A DNA stretch of 64,000 nucleotides from Gordius sp. MW1. Taxonomy: Eukaryota; Nematomorpha; Gordioida; Gordea; Gordiidae. Made by a program: the position numbers and the translations under genes. How positions within the stretch are numbered: position 1 is the first letter of the stretch; each line of letters starts with the position of its first letter. The stretch is from positions 14,020,060 through 14,084,059 of the forward strand of contig OZ038529.1 of assembly GCA_964036665.1 (NCBI GenBank), written 5' to 3'. The notes under the pieces are model-generated. The model did no database searches, was not told where the DNA came from, and saw only the letters and a program-made list of their open reading frames with translations. This document shows, piece after piece, positions 23,201 to 35,618 of the stretch.

Positions 23201-25338
23201 AGAAAAATATGTGAAATATTTTGAGGTAAAAATATTTATTTTTTTCGATTCTATGTGAAAGAGCATGAAAAAATATATAAAAGTAAGCCAATTTGAGAAT
23301 CCTATTACCCTCGATTGACTTCCGAAAAGAGGTTTTAAGCTGCGAGAACTATCATTTGACAAAAGGCAACGTTTGTTGCGATTAGTTTGTTGTATCGCAA
23401 CGTGATGCTTAATTTTTGAAAATGGCTCTATGCGATCATGATTTCAAAGTAATAGTTTTCAGATTCTGATAAATTTTTACTTGGGATCATAGAAACCACG
23501 TCTGAAAACGACATCTTTCATCGGATGAATACGGTTCAAAGAAAAATATGTGAAATATTTTGAGGTAAAAATATTTATTTTTTTCGATTCTATGTGAAAG
23601 AGCATGAAAAAATATATAAAAGTAAGCCAATTTGAGAATCCTATTACCCTCGATTGACTTCCGAAAAGAGGTTTTAAGCTGCGAGAACTATCATTTGACA
23701 AAAGGCAACGTTTGTTGCGATTAGTTTGTTGTATCGCAACGTGAGTGCTTAATTTTTCAAAAATGCACTATGCGATCATGATTTAAAGTAATAGTTTTCT
23801 GATTCTGATAAATTTTTACTTTTTATCATCGAAACAACGTCTGAAAACGACAACTTTCATCGGATGCATACGGTTGAAAGAAAAATATGTGAAAAATTTT
23901 GAGGTAAAAATATTTATTTTTTTCGATTCTATGTGAAAGAGCATGAAAAAATATATAAAAGTAAGCCAATTTGAGAATCCTATTATCCTCGATTGACTTC
24001 CGCAAAGAGGTTTTAAGCTGCGAGAACTATTCATTTTGACAAAAGACTACGTTTCATTGTTGCGATTAGTTTGTTGTATCGCAACGTGATGCTTATTTGA
24101 AAATGGCTCTATGCGATTATGATTTCAAAGTAATAGTTTTCAGATTCTGATAAATTATTACTTGGGATCATAGAAACCACGTCTGAAAACGACAACTTTC
24201 ATCTGATGAATACGGTCCAAAGAAAAATATGTCAAAAATTTTGAGGTAAGAATATTTATTTTTTTCGATTCTATGTGAAAGAGCATGAAAAAATATATAA
24301 AAGTAAGCCAATTTGAGAATCCTATTATCCTCGAGTGACTTCCGAAAAGAGGTTTTAAGCTGCGAGAACTATCATTTTGACAAAAGACAACGTTTTATTG
24401 TTGCGATTAGTTTGTTGTATCGCAACGTGAGTGCTTAATTTTTCAAAAATGCACTATGCGATCATGATTTAAAGTAATAGTTTTCTGATTCTGATAAATT
24501 TTTACTTTTTATCATCGAAACAACGTCTGAAAACGACAACTTTCATCGGATGCATACGGTTGAAAGAAAAATATGTGAAAAATTTTGAGGTAAAAATATT
24601 TATTTTTTTCGATTCTATGTGAAAGAGCATGAAAAAATATATAAAAGTAAGCCAATTTGAGAATCCTATTATCCTCGATTGACTTCCGCAAAGAGGTTTT
24701 AAGCTGCGAGAACTATTCATTTTGACAAAAGACTACGTTTTATTGTTGCGATTAGTTTGTTGTATCGCAACGTGATGCTTATTTGAAAATGGCTCTATGC
24801 GATTATGATTTCAAAGTAATAGTTTTCAGATTCTGATAAATTATTACTTGGGATCATAGATACCACGTCTGAAAACGACAACTTTCATCTGATGAATACG
24901 GTCCAAAGAAAAATATGTCAAAAATTTTGAGGTCAAAATATTTATTTTTTTCGATTCTATGTGAAAGAGCATGAAAAAATATATAAAAGTAAGCCAATTT
25001 GAGAATCCTATTCCTCGATTGACTTCCGAAAAGAGGTTTTAAGCTGCGAGAACTATCATTTGACAAAAGGCAACGTTTTATTGTTGCGATTAGTTTGTTG
25101 TATCGCAACGTGATGCTTAATTTTTGAAAATGGCTCTATGCGATCATGATTTCAAAGTAATAGTTTTCAGATTCTGATAAATTTTTACTTGGGATCATAG
25201 AAACCACGTCTGAAAACGACATCTTTCATCGGATGAATACGGTTCAAAGAAAAATATGTGAAATATTTTGAGGTAAAAATATTTATTTTTTTCGATTCTA
25301 TGTGAAAGAGCATGAAAAAATATATAAAAGTAAGCCAA
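20212..25338. repeat. Five-monomer repeat block (~1705-1710 bp), rich in 339-bp monomers
   Basis: Monomer starts are 20212, 20558, 20897, 21243, 21582, 21921, 22265, 22607, 22953, 23292, 23631, 23970, 24312, 24656 and 24998. The order from 20897 is P-Q-Q-A-R and it recurs from 22607 at +1710, falling to +1705 at the last member. P is the 346-bp B form with 'ccgcaaagagg' and 'aaatgactc'. Q is a 339-bp B form with 'ctattaccctcg', 'aaaaggcaacg' and a 4-base loss ('gtttgttgcg' for 'gttttattgttgcg'). R has 'gactacgtttcattg'. The monomer at 24998 has lost three bases ('cctattcctcg'). This block has the most 339-bp monomers in the window. Confidence 0.82.
23631..23969. repeat. Chimeric monomer Q-left / A-right
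   Basis: The left part is Q ('ctattaccctcg', 'aaaaggcaacg', 'gtttgttgcg') and the right part is A ('gtgagtgctt', 'ttcaaaaatgcac', 'ctttttatcatcg', 'ggatgcatacgg'). The switch falls within or just after the conserved inverted repeat, between 'gttgcg' and 'gtgagtg'. The neighbours on each side fit this: two Q monomers precede it and an R monomer follows, where copy 1 of the repeat has a full A monomer (21921). Confidence 0.8.
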
Positions 25339-28300
25339 TTTGAGAATCCTATTATCCTCGATTGACTTCCGAAAAGAGGTTTTAAGCTGCGAGAACTATC
25401 ATTTGACAAAAGGCAACGTTTTATTGTTGCGATTAGTTTGTTGTATCGCAACGTGATGCTTAATTTTTGAAAATGGGTCTATGCGATCATGATTTCAAAG
25501 TAATAGTTTTCAGATTCTGATAAATTTTTACTTGGGATCATAGAAACCACGTCTGAAAACGACATCTTTCATCGGATGAATACGGTTCAAAGAAAAATAT
25601 GTGAAAAATTTTGAGGTAAAAATATTTATTTTTTTCGATTCTATGTGAAAGAGCATGAAAAAATATATAAAAGTAAGCCAATTTGAGAATCCTATTATCC
25701 TCGAGTGACTTCCGAAAAGAGGTTTTAAGCTGCGAGAACTATTCATTTTGACAAAAGACAACGTTTTATTGTTGCGATTCGTTTTTGTATCGCAACGTGA
25801 GTGCTTAATTTTTCAAAAATGCACTATGCGATCATGATTTTAAAGTAATAGTTTTCTGATTCTGATAAATTTTTACTTTTTATCATCGAAACCACGTCTG
25901 AAAACGACAACTTTCATCGGATGCATACGGTAAGAAAAATATGTGAAAAATTTTGAGGTAAAAATATTTATTTTTTTCAATTCTATGTGAAAGAGCATGA
26001 AAAAATATATAAAAGTAAGCCAGTTTGAGAATCCTATTATCCTCGATTGACTTCCGAAAAGAGGTTTTAAACTGCGAGAACTATTCATTTTGACAAAAGA
26101 CTACGTTTTATTGTTGCGATTAGTTTGTTGTATCGTAACGTGATGCTTATTTGAAAATGGCTCTATGCGATCATGATTTCAAAGTAATAGTTTTCAGATT
26201 CTGATAAATTATTACTTGGGATCATAGAAACCACGTCTGAAAATGACAACTTTCATCTGATGAATACGGATCAAAGAAAAATATGTCAAAAATTTTGAGG
26301 TAAAAATATTTATTTTTTTCGATTCTATGTAAAAGAGCATAAAAAAATATATAAAAGTAAGCCAATTTGAGAATCCTATTATCCTCGAGTGACTTCCGAA
26401 AAGAGGTTTTAAGCTGCGAGAACTATCATTTTGACCAAAGACAACGTTTTATTGTTGCGATTAGTTTGTTGTATCGCAACGTGAGTGCTTAATTTTTCAA
26501 AAATGCACTATGCGATCATGATTTTAAAGTAATAGTTTTCTGATTCTGATAAATTTTTACTTTTTATCATCGAAATCACGTCTGAAAACGACAACTTTCA
26601 TCGGATGCATACGGTAAGAAAAATATGTGAAAAATTTTGAGGTAAAAATATTTATTTTTTTCAATTCTATGTGAAAGAGCATGAAAAAATATATAAAAGT
26701 AAGCCAGTTTGAGAATCCTATTATCCTCGATTGACTTCCGAAAAGAGGTTTTAAACTGCGAGAACTATTCATTTTGACAAAAGACTACGTTTTATTGTTG
26801 CGATTAGTTTGTTGTATCGCAACGTGATGCTTATTTGAAAATGGCTCTATGCGATCATGATTTCAAAGTAATAGTTTTCAGATTCTGATAAATTATTACT
26901 TGGGATCATAGAAACCACGTCTGAAAACGAAAACATTCATCTGATGAATACGGTCCAAAGAAAAATATGTCAAAAATTTTGAGGTAAAAATATTTATTTT
27001 TTTCGATTCTATGTGAAAGAGCATGAAAAAATATATAAAAGTAAGCCAATTTGAGAATCCTATTATCCTCGAGTGACTTCCGAAAAGAGGTTTTAAGCTG
27101 CGAGAACTATTCATTTTGACAAAAGACAACGTTTTATTGTTGCGATTAGTTTTTGTATCGCAACGTGAGTGCTTAATTTTTCAAAAATGCACTATGCGAT
27201 CATGATTTTAAAGTAATAATTTTCTGATTCTGATAAATTTTTACTTTTCATCATCGAAACCACGTCTGAAAACGACAACTTTCATCGGATGCATACGGTA
27301 AGAAAAATATGTGAAAAATTTTGAGGTAAAAATATTTATTTTTTTCAATTATATGTGAAAGAGCATGAAAAAATATATAAAAGTAAGCCAGTTTGAGAAT
27401 CCTATTATCCTCGATTGACTTCCGAAAAGAGGTTTTAAACTGCGAGAACTATTCATTTTGACAAAAGACTACGTTTTATTGTTGCGATTAGTTTGTTGTA
27501 TCGCAACGTGATGTTTTTTTGAAAATGGCTCTATGCGATCATGATTTCAAAGTAATAGTTTTCAGATTCTGATAAATTATTACTTGGGATCATAGAAACC
27601 ACGTCTGAAAATGACACCTTTCATCTGATGAATACGGTCCAAAGAAAAATATGTCAAAAATTTTGAGGTAAAAATATTTATTTTTTCCGATTCTATGTGA
27701 AAGAGCATGAAAAAATATATAAAAGTAAGCCAATTTGAGAATCCTATTATCCTCGAGTGACTTCCGAAAAGAGGTTTTAAGCTGCGAGAACTATCATTTT
27801 GACAAAAGACAACGTTTTATTGTTGCGATTAGTTTGTTGTATCGCAACGTGAGTGCTTAATTTTTCAAAAATGCACTATGCGATCATGATTTTAAAGTAA
27901 TAGTTTTCTGATTCTGATAAATTTTTACTTTTTATCATCGAAACCACGTCTGAAAACGACAACTTTCATCGGATGCATACGGTTGAAAGAAAAATATGTG
28001 AAAAATTTTGAGGTAAAAATATTTATTTTTTTCGATTCTATGTGAAAGAGCATGAAAAAATATATAAAAGTAAGCCAATTTGAGAATCCTATTATCTTCG
28101 ATTGACTTCCGCAAAGAGGTTTTAATCTGTGAGAACTATTCATTTTGACAAAAGACAACGTTTTATTGTAGCGATTAGTTTGTTGTATCGCAACGTGAGT
28201 TCTTAATTTTTGAAAACTGCTCTATGCGATTATGATTTCAAAGTAATAGTTTTTAGATTCTGATAAATTTTTACTTGGGATCATAGAAACAACGTCTGAA

Positions 28301-28424
28301 AACGACAACTTTCATCTGATGAATACGGTCCAAAGAAATATATGTCAAAAATTTTGAGGTAAAAATATTTATTTTTTTCGATTCTATGTGAAAGAGCATG
28401 AAAAAATATATAAAAGTAAGCCAA
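25339..28424. repeat. Partial 12-mer higher-order repeat (members m6-m12, m1, m2)
   Basis: Monomer starts are 25339, 25682, 26024, 26366, 26708, 27050, 27392, 27734 and 28079. Each lies exactly 7885 bp before a member of the 12-mer copies downstream (33224, 33567, 33909, 34251, 34593, 34935, 35277, 35619, 35964). The shared markers include 'gcgattcgtttttg', 'acggatcaaag', 'gaccaaagac', 'gaaatcacgtc', 'aaaacgaaaac', 'aataattttctg' and 'gatgtttttttg'. A and B alternate throughout apart from the first monomer's own neighbour. This is the tail of one HOR copy running into the head of another. Confidence 0.83.
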
Positions 28425-30127
28425 TTTGAGAATCCTATTATCCTCGAGTGACTTCCGAAAAGAGGTTTTAAGCTGCGAGAACTATCATTTTGACAAAAGA
28501 CAACGTTTTATTGTTGCGATTAGTTTGTTGTATCGCAACGTGAGTGCTTAATTTTTCAAAAATGCACTATGCGATCATGATTTTAAAGTAATATATTTCT
28601 GATTCTGATAAATTTTTACTTTTTATCATCGAAACCACGTCTGAAAACGACAACTTTCATCGGATGCATACGGTAAGAAAAATATGTGAAAAATTTTGAG
28701 GTAAAAATATTTATTTTTTTCAATTCTATGTGAAAGAGCATGAAAAAATATATAAAGGTAAGCCAGTTTGAGAATCCTATTATCCTCGATTGACTTCCGA
28801 AAAGAGGTTTTAAACTGCGAGAACTATTCATTTTGACAAAAGACTACGTTTTATTGTTGCGATTAGTCTGTTGTATCGCAACGTGATGCTTATTTGAAAA
28901 TGGCTCTATGCGATCATGATTTCAAAGTAATAGTTTTCAGATTCTGATAAATTATTACTTGGGATCATAGAAACCACGTCTGAAAACGACAACTTTCATC
29001 TGATGAATACGGTCCAAAGAAATATATGTCAAAAATTTTGAGGTAAAAATATTTATTTTTTTCGATTCTATGTGAAAGAGCATGAAAAAATATATAAAAG
29101 TAAGCCAATTTGAGAATCCTATTATCCTCGAGTGACTTCCGAAAAGAGGTTTTAAGCTGCGAGAACTATTCATTTTGACAAAAGACAACGTTTTATTGTT
29201 GCGATTAGTTTTTGTATCGCAACGTGAGTGCTTAATTTTTCAAAAATGCACTATGCGATCATGATTTTAAAGTAATAGTTTTCTGATTCTGATAAATTTT
29301 TACTTTTCATCATCGAAACCACGTCTGAAAACGACAACTTTCATCGGATGCATACGGTAAGAAAAATATGTGAAAAATTTTGATGTAAAAATATTTATTT
29401 TTTTCAATTATATGTGAAAGAGCATGAAAAAATATATAAAAGTAAGCCAGTTTGAGAATCCTATTATCCTCGATTGACTTCCGAAAAGAGGTTTTAAACT
29501 GCGAGAACTATTCATTTTGACAAAAGACTACGTTTTATTGTTGCGATTAGTTTGTTGTATCGCAACGTGATGTTTTTTTGAAAATGGCTCTATGCGATCA
29601 TGATTTCAAAGTAATAGTTTTCAGATTCTGATAAATTATTACTTGGAATCATAGAAACCACGTCTGAAAATGACAACTTTCATCTGATGAATACGGTCCA
29701 AAGAAAAATATGTGAAATATTTTGAGGTAAAAATATTTATTTTTTTCGATTTTATGTGAAAAAGCATGAAAAAATATATAATAGGAAGCCAATTTGAGAA
29801 TCCTATTATCCTCGATTGACTTCCGAAAAGAGGTTTTAAGCTGCGAGAACTATCATTTTGACAAAAGACAACGTTTTATTGTTGCGATTAGTGCAACGTG
29901 AGTGCTTAATTTTTCAAAAATGCATTATGCGATCATGATTTAAAAGTAATAGTTTCCAGATTCTGATAAATTTTTACTTGGGATCATAGAAACCACGTCT
30001 GAAAACGACAACTTTCGTCGGATGAATACGGTTGAAAGAAAAATATGTTAAAAATTTTGAGGTAAAAATATTTATTTTTTTCGATTCTATGTGAAAGAGC
30101 ATGAAAAAATATCTAAAAGTAAGCCAA
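28425..30127. repeat. Rearranged segment, 5 monomers, paired with 45227-46594
   Basis: Monomer starts are 28425, 28767, 29109, 29451 and 29793. The first four recur at exactly +16802 (45227, 45569, 45911, 46253) with rare shared markers: 'gtaatatatttctg' near 28590 and 45395, 'ataaaggtaagcc' near 28753 and 45555, 'gaaatatatgtc', and 'cttggaatcatag'. The monomers at 27734 and 28079 extend the match upstream to 44536. The fifth monomer (29793) is a 335-bp deletion form with no partner at 46595, so the match ends there. Confidence 0.8.
29793..30127. repeat. 335-bp monomer with a 10-bp loss in the inverted repeat
   Basis: The sequence reads 'gcgattagtgcaacgtgag' near 29886, where neighbours have 'gattagtttgttgtatcgcaacg'. 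Ten bases are gone, which removes most of the loop and the outer part of the right arm, so the hairpin cannot form normally. The monomer is also a mosaic: 'ttcaaaaatgca' (A-like) is followed by 'ttgggatcatag' (B) and 'gttgaaag' (A). It follows an unusual 'aataggaagcc' in the preceding monomer's end. Confidence 0.78.
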
Positions 30128-31499
30128 TTTGAGAATCCTATTATCCTCGATTGACTTCCGAAAAGAGGTTTTAAGCTGCGAGAACTATCATTTTGACAAA
30201 AGACAACGTTTTATTGTTGCGATTAGTTTGTTGTATCGCAACGTGAATGCTTAATTTTTGAAAATGACTCTATGCGATCATGATTTAAAAGTAATAGTTT
30301 CCAGATTCTGATAAATTTTTACTTGGGATCATAGAAACCACGTCTGAAAACGACAACTTTCATCGGATGAATACGGTTCAAAGAAAAATATGTGAAATAT
30401 TTTGAGGTAAAAATATTTATTTTTTTCGATTCTATGTGAAAGAGCATGAAAAAATATATAAAAGTAAGCCAATTTGAGAATCCTATTATCCTCGATTGAC
30501 TTCCGAAAAGAGGTTTTAAGCTGCGAGAACTATCATTTGACAAAAGGCAACGTTTTATTGTTGCGATTAGTTTGTTGTATCGCAACGTGATGCTTAATTT
30601 TTGAAAATGGCTCTATGCGATCATGATTTCAAAGTAATAGTTTTCAGATTCTGATAAATTTTTACTTGGGATCATAGAAACCACGTCTGAAAACGACATC
30701 TTTCATCGGATGAATACGGTTCAAAGAAAAATATGTGAAAAATTTTGAGGTAAAAATATTTATTTTTTTCGATTCTATGTGAAAGAGCATGAAAAAATAT
30801 ATAAAAGTAAGCCAATTTGAGAATCCTATTATCCTCGAGTGACTTCCGAAAAGAGGTTTTAAGCTGCGAGAACTATTCATTTTGACAAAAGACAACGTTT
30901 TATTGTTGCGATTAGTTTTTGTATCGCAACGTGAGTGCTTAATTTTTCAAAAATGCACTATGCGATCATGATTTTAAAGTAATAGTTTTCTGATTCTGAT
31001 AAATTTTTACTTTTTATCATCGAAACCACGTCTGAAAACGACAACTTTCATCGGATGCATACGGTAAGAAAAATATGTGAAAAATTTTGAGGTAAAAATA
31101 TTTATTTTTTTCAATTCTATGTGAAAGAGCATGAAAAAATATATAAAAGTAAGCCAGTTTGAGAATCCTATTATCCTCGATTGACTTCCGAAAAGAGGTT
31201 TTAAACTGCGAGAACTATTCATTTTGACAAAAGACTACGTTTTATTGTTGCGATTAGTTTGTTGTATCGCAACGTGATGCTTATTTGAAAATGGCTCTAT
31301 GCGATCATGATTTCAAAGTAATAGTTTTCAGATTCTGATAAATTATTACTTGGGATCATAGAAACCACGTCTGAAAATGACAACTTTCATCTGATGAATA
31401 CGGATCAAAGAAAAATATGTCAAAAATTTTGAGGTAAAAATATTTATTTTTTTCGATTCTATGTGAAAGAGCATAAAAAAATATATAAAAGTAAGCCAA
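30128..31499. repeat. Partial 12-mer higher-order repeat (members m5-m8)
   Basis: Monomer starts are 30128, 30473, 30816 and 31158. Each lies 2751 bp before members m5-m8 of the first full copy (32879, 33224, 33567, 33909). The last carries the m8 markers 'acggatcaaag' and 'gcataaaaaaa'. The next monomer (31500) is m1 instead of m9; both begin 'cctcgagtgac', so the jump probably happened inside that shared stretch. Confidence 0.8.
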
Positions 31500-34400
31500 T
31501 TTGAGAATCCTATTATCCTCGAGTGACTTCCGAAAAGAGGTTTTAAGCTGCGAGAACTATCATTTTGACAAAAGACAACGTTTTATTGTTGCGATTAGTT
31601 TGTTGTATCGCAACGTGAGTGCTTAATTTTTCAAAAATGCACTATGCGATCATGATTTTAAAGTAATAGTTTTCTGATTCTGATAAATTTTTACTTTTTA
31701 TCATCGAAACCACGTCTGAAAACGACAACTTTCATCGGATGCATACGGTTGAAAGAAAAATATGTGAAAAATTTTGAGGTAAAAATATTTATTTTTTTCG
31801 ATTCTATGTGAAAGAGCATGAAAAAATATATAAAAGTAAGCCAATTTGAGAATCCTATTATCTTCGATTGACTTCCGCAAAGAGGTTTTAAGCTGTCAGA
31901 ACTATTCATTTTGACAAAAGACAACGTTTTATTGTAGCGATTAGTTTGTTGTATCGCAACGTGAGTGCTTAATTTTTGAAAACTGCTCTATGCGATTATG
32001 ATTTCAAAGTAATAGTTTTTAGATTCTGATAAATTTTTACTTGGGATCATAGAAACAACGTCTGAAAACGACAACTTTCATCTGATGAATACGGTCCAAA
32101 GAAATATATGTCAAAAATTTTGAGGTAAAAATATTTATTTTTTTCGATTCTATGTAAAAGAGCATGAAAAAATATATAAAAGTAAGCCAATTTGAGAATC
32201 CTATTATCCTCGAGTGACTTCCGAAAAGAGGTTTTAAGCTGCGAGAACTATTCATTTTGACAAAAGACAACGTTTTATTGTTGCGATTCGTTTTTGTATC
32301 GCAACGTGAGTGCTTAATTTTTCCAAAATGCACTATGCGATCATGATTTTAAAGTAACAGTTTTCTGATTCTGATAAATTTTTACTTTTTATCATCGAAA
32401 CCACGTCTGAAAACGACAACTTTCATCGGATGCATACGGTTGAAAGAAAAATATGTGAAAAATTTTGAGGTAAAAATATTTATTTTTTTCGATTCTATGT
32501 GAAAGAGCATGAAAAAATATATAAAAGTAAGCCAATTTGAGAATCCTATTATCCTCGATTGACTTCCGAAAAGAGGTTTTAAGCTGTGAGAACTATCATT
32601 TAACAAAAGGCAACGTTTTATTGTTGCGATTAGTTTGTTGTATCGCAACGTGATGCTTAATTTTTGAAAATGGCTCTATGCGATCATGATTTCAAAGTAA
32701 TAGTTTTCAGATTCTGATAAATTATTACTTGGGATCATAGAAACAACGTCTGAAAACGACAACTTTCATCGGATGAATACGGTTCAAAGAAAAATATGTT
32801 AAAAATTTTGAGGTAAAAATATTTATTTTTTTCGATTCTATGTGAAAGAGCATGAAAAAATATCTAAAAGTAAGCCAATTTGAGAATCCTATTATCCTCG
32901 ATTGACTTCCGAAAAGAGGTTTTAAGCTGCGAGAACTATCATTTTGACAAAAGACAACGTTTTATTGTTGCGATTAGTTTGTTGTATCGCAACGTGAGTG
33001 CTTAATTTTTGAAAATGACTCTATGCGATCATGATTTAAAAGTAATAGTTTCCAGATTCTGATAAATTTTTACTTGGGATCATAGAAACCACGTCTGAAA
33101 ACGACAACTTTCATCGGATGAATACGGTTCAAAGAAAAATATGTGATATATTTTGAGGTAAAAATATTTATTTTTTTCAATTCTATGTGAAAGAGCATGA
33201 AAAAATATATAAAAGTAAGCCAATTTGAGAATCCTATTATCCTCGATTGACTTCCGAAAAGAGGTTTTAAGCTGCGAGAACTATCATTTGACAAAAGGCA
33301 ACGTTTTATTGTTGCGATTAGTTTGTTGTATCGCAACGTGATGCTTAATTTTTGAAAATGGGTCTATGCGATCATGATTTCAAAGTAATAGTTTTCAGAT
33401 TCTGATAAATTTTTACTTGGGATCATAGAAACCACGTCTGAAAACGACATCTTTCATCGGATGAATACGGTTCAAAGAAAAATATGTGAAAAATTTTGAG
33501 GTAAAAATATTTATTTTTTTCGATTCTATGTGAAAGAGCATGAAAAAATATATAAAAGTAAGCCAATTTGAGAATCCTATTATCCTCGAGTGACTTCCGA
33601 AAAGAGGTTTTAAGCTGCGAGAACTATTCATTTTGACAAAAGACAACGTTTTATTGTTGCGATTCGTTTTTGTATCGCAACGTGAGTGCTTAATTTTTCA
33701 AAAATGCACTATGCGATCATGATTTTAAAGTAACAGTTTTCTGATTCTGATAAATTTTTACTTTTTATCATCGAAACCACGTCTGAAAACGACAACTTTC
33801 ATCGGATGCATACGGTAAGAAAAATATGTGAAAAATTTTGAGGTAAAAATATTTATTTTTTTCAATTCTATGTGAAAGAGCATGAAAAAATATATAAAAG
33901 TAAGCCAGTTTGAGAATCCTATTATCCTCGATTGACTTCCGAAAAGAGGTTTTAAACTGCGAGAACTATTCATTTTGACAAAAGACTACGTTTTATTGTT
34001 GCGATTAGTTTGTTGTATCGCAACGTGATGCTTATTTGAAAATGGCTCTATGCGATCATGATTTCAAAGTAATAGTTTTCAGATTCTGATAAATTATTAC
34101 TTGGGATCATAGAAACCACGTCTGAAAATGACAACTTTCATCTGATGAATACGGATCAAAGAAAAATATGTCAAAAATTTTGAGGTAAAAATATTTATTT
34201 TTTTCGATTCTATGTGAAAGAGCATAAAAAAATATATAAAAGTAAGCCAATTTGAGAATCCTATTATCCTCGAGTGACTTCCGAAAAGAGGTTTTAAGCT
34301 GCGAGAACTATCATTTTGACCAAAGACAACGTTTTATTGTTGCGATTAGTTTGTTGTATCGCAACGTGAGTGCTTAATTTTTCAAAAATGCACTATGCGA

Positions 34401-35618
34401 TCATGATTTTAAAGTAATAGTTTTCTGATTCTGATAAATTTTTACTTTTTATCATCGAAATCACGTCTGAAAACGACAACTTTCATCGGATGCATAATGT
34501 AAGAAAAATATGTGAAAAATTTTGAGGTAAAAATATTTATTTTTTTCAATTCTATGTGAAAGAGCATGAAAAAATATATAAAAGTAAGCCAGTTTGAGAA
34601 TCCTATTATCCTCGATTGACTTCCGAAAAGAGGTTTTAAACTGCGAGAACTATTCATTTTGACAAAAGACTACGTTTTATTGTTGCGATTAGTTTGTTGT
34701 ATCGCAACGTGATGCTTATTTGAAAATGGCTCTATGCGATCATGATTTCAAAGTAATAGTTTTCAGATTCTGATAAATTATTACTTGGGATCATAGAAAC
34801 CACGTCTGAAAACGAAAACGTTCATCTGATGAATACGGTCCAAAGAAAAATATGTCAAAAATTTTGAGGTAAAAATATTTATTTTTTTCGATTCTATGTG
34901 AAAGAGCATGAAAAAATATATAAAAGTAAGCCAATTTGAGAATCCTATTATCCTCGAGTGACTTCCGAAAAGAGGTTTTAAGCTGCGAGAACTATTCATT
35001 TTGACAAAAGACAACGTTTTATTGTTGCGATTAGTTTTTGTATCGCAACGTGAGTGCTTAATTTTTCAAAAATGCACTATGCGATCATGATTTTAAAGTA
35101 ATAATTTTCTGATTCTGATAAATTTTTACTTTTCATCATCGAAACCACGTCTGAAAACGACAACTTTCATCGGATGCATACGGTAAGAAAAATATGTGAA
35201 AAATTTTGAGGTAAAAATATTTATTTTTTTCAATTATATGTGAAAGAGCATGAAAAAATATATAAAAGTAAGCCAGTTTGAGAATCCTATTATCCTCGAT
35301 TGACTTCCGAAAAGAGGTTTTAAACTGCGAGAACTATTCATTTTGACAAAAGACTACGTTTTATTGTTGCGATTAGTTTGTTGTATCGCAACGTGATGTT
35401 TTTTTGAAAATGGCTCTATGCGATCATGATTTCAAAGTAATAGTTTTCAGATTCTGATAAATTATTACTTGGGATCATAGAAACCACGTCTGAAAATGAC
35501 ACCTTTCATCTGATGAATACGGTCCAAAGAAAAATATGTCAAAAATTTTGAGGTAAAAATATTTATTTTTTTCGATTCTATGTGAAAGAGCATGAAAAAA
35601 TATATAAAAGTAAGCCAA
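31500..35618. repeat. 12-monomer higher-order repeat, copy 1 (4119 bp)
   Basis: Members m1-m12 start at 31500, 31845, 32191, 32536, 32879, 33224, 33567, 33909, 34251, 34593, 34935 and 35277. Family order is A B A B B B A B A B A B. Distinctive members are m2 ('tatcttcgattg', 'gctgtcag', 'attgtagcg', 'gaaatatatgtc'), m4 ('gctgtgag', 'catttaacaaaagg'), m5 ('atatctaaaag'), m8 ('acggatcaaag') and m12 ('gatgtttttttg'). All 12 recur at +4119. Private changes of this copy include 'gtgatatatttt' near 33145 and 'gcataatgtaag' near 34492. Confidence 0.9.
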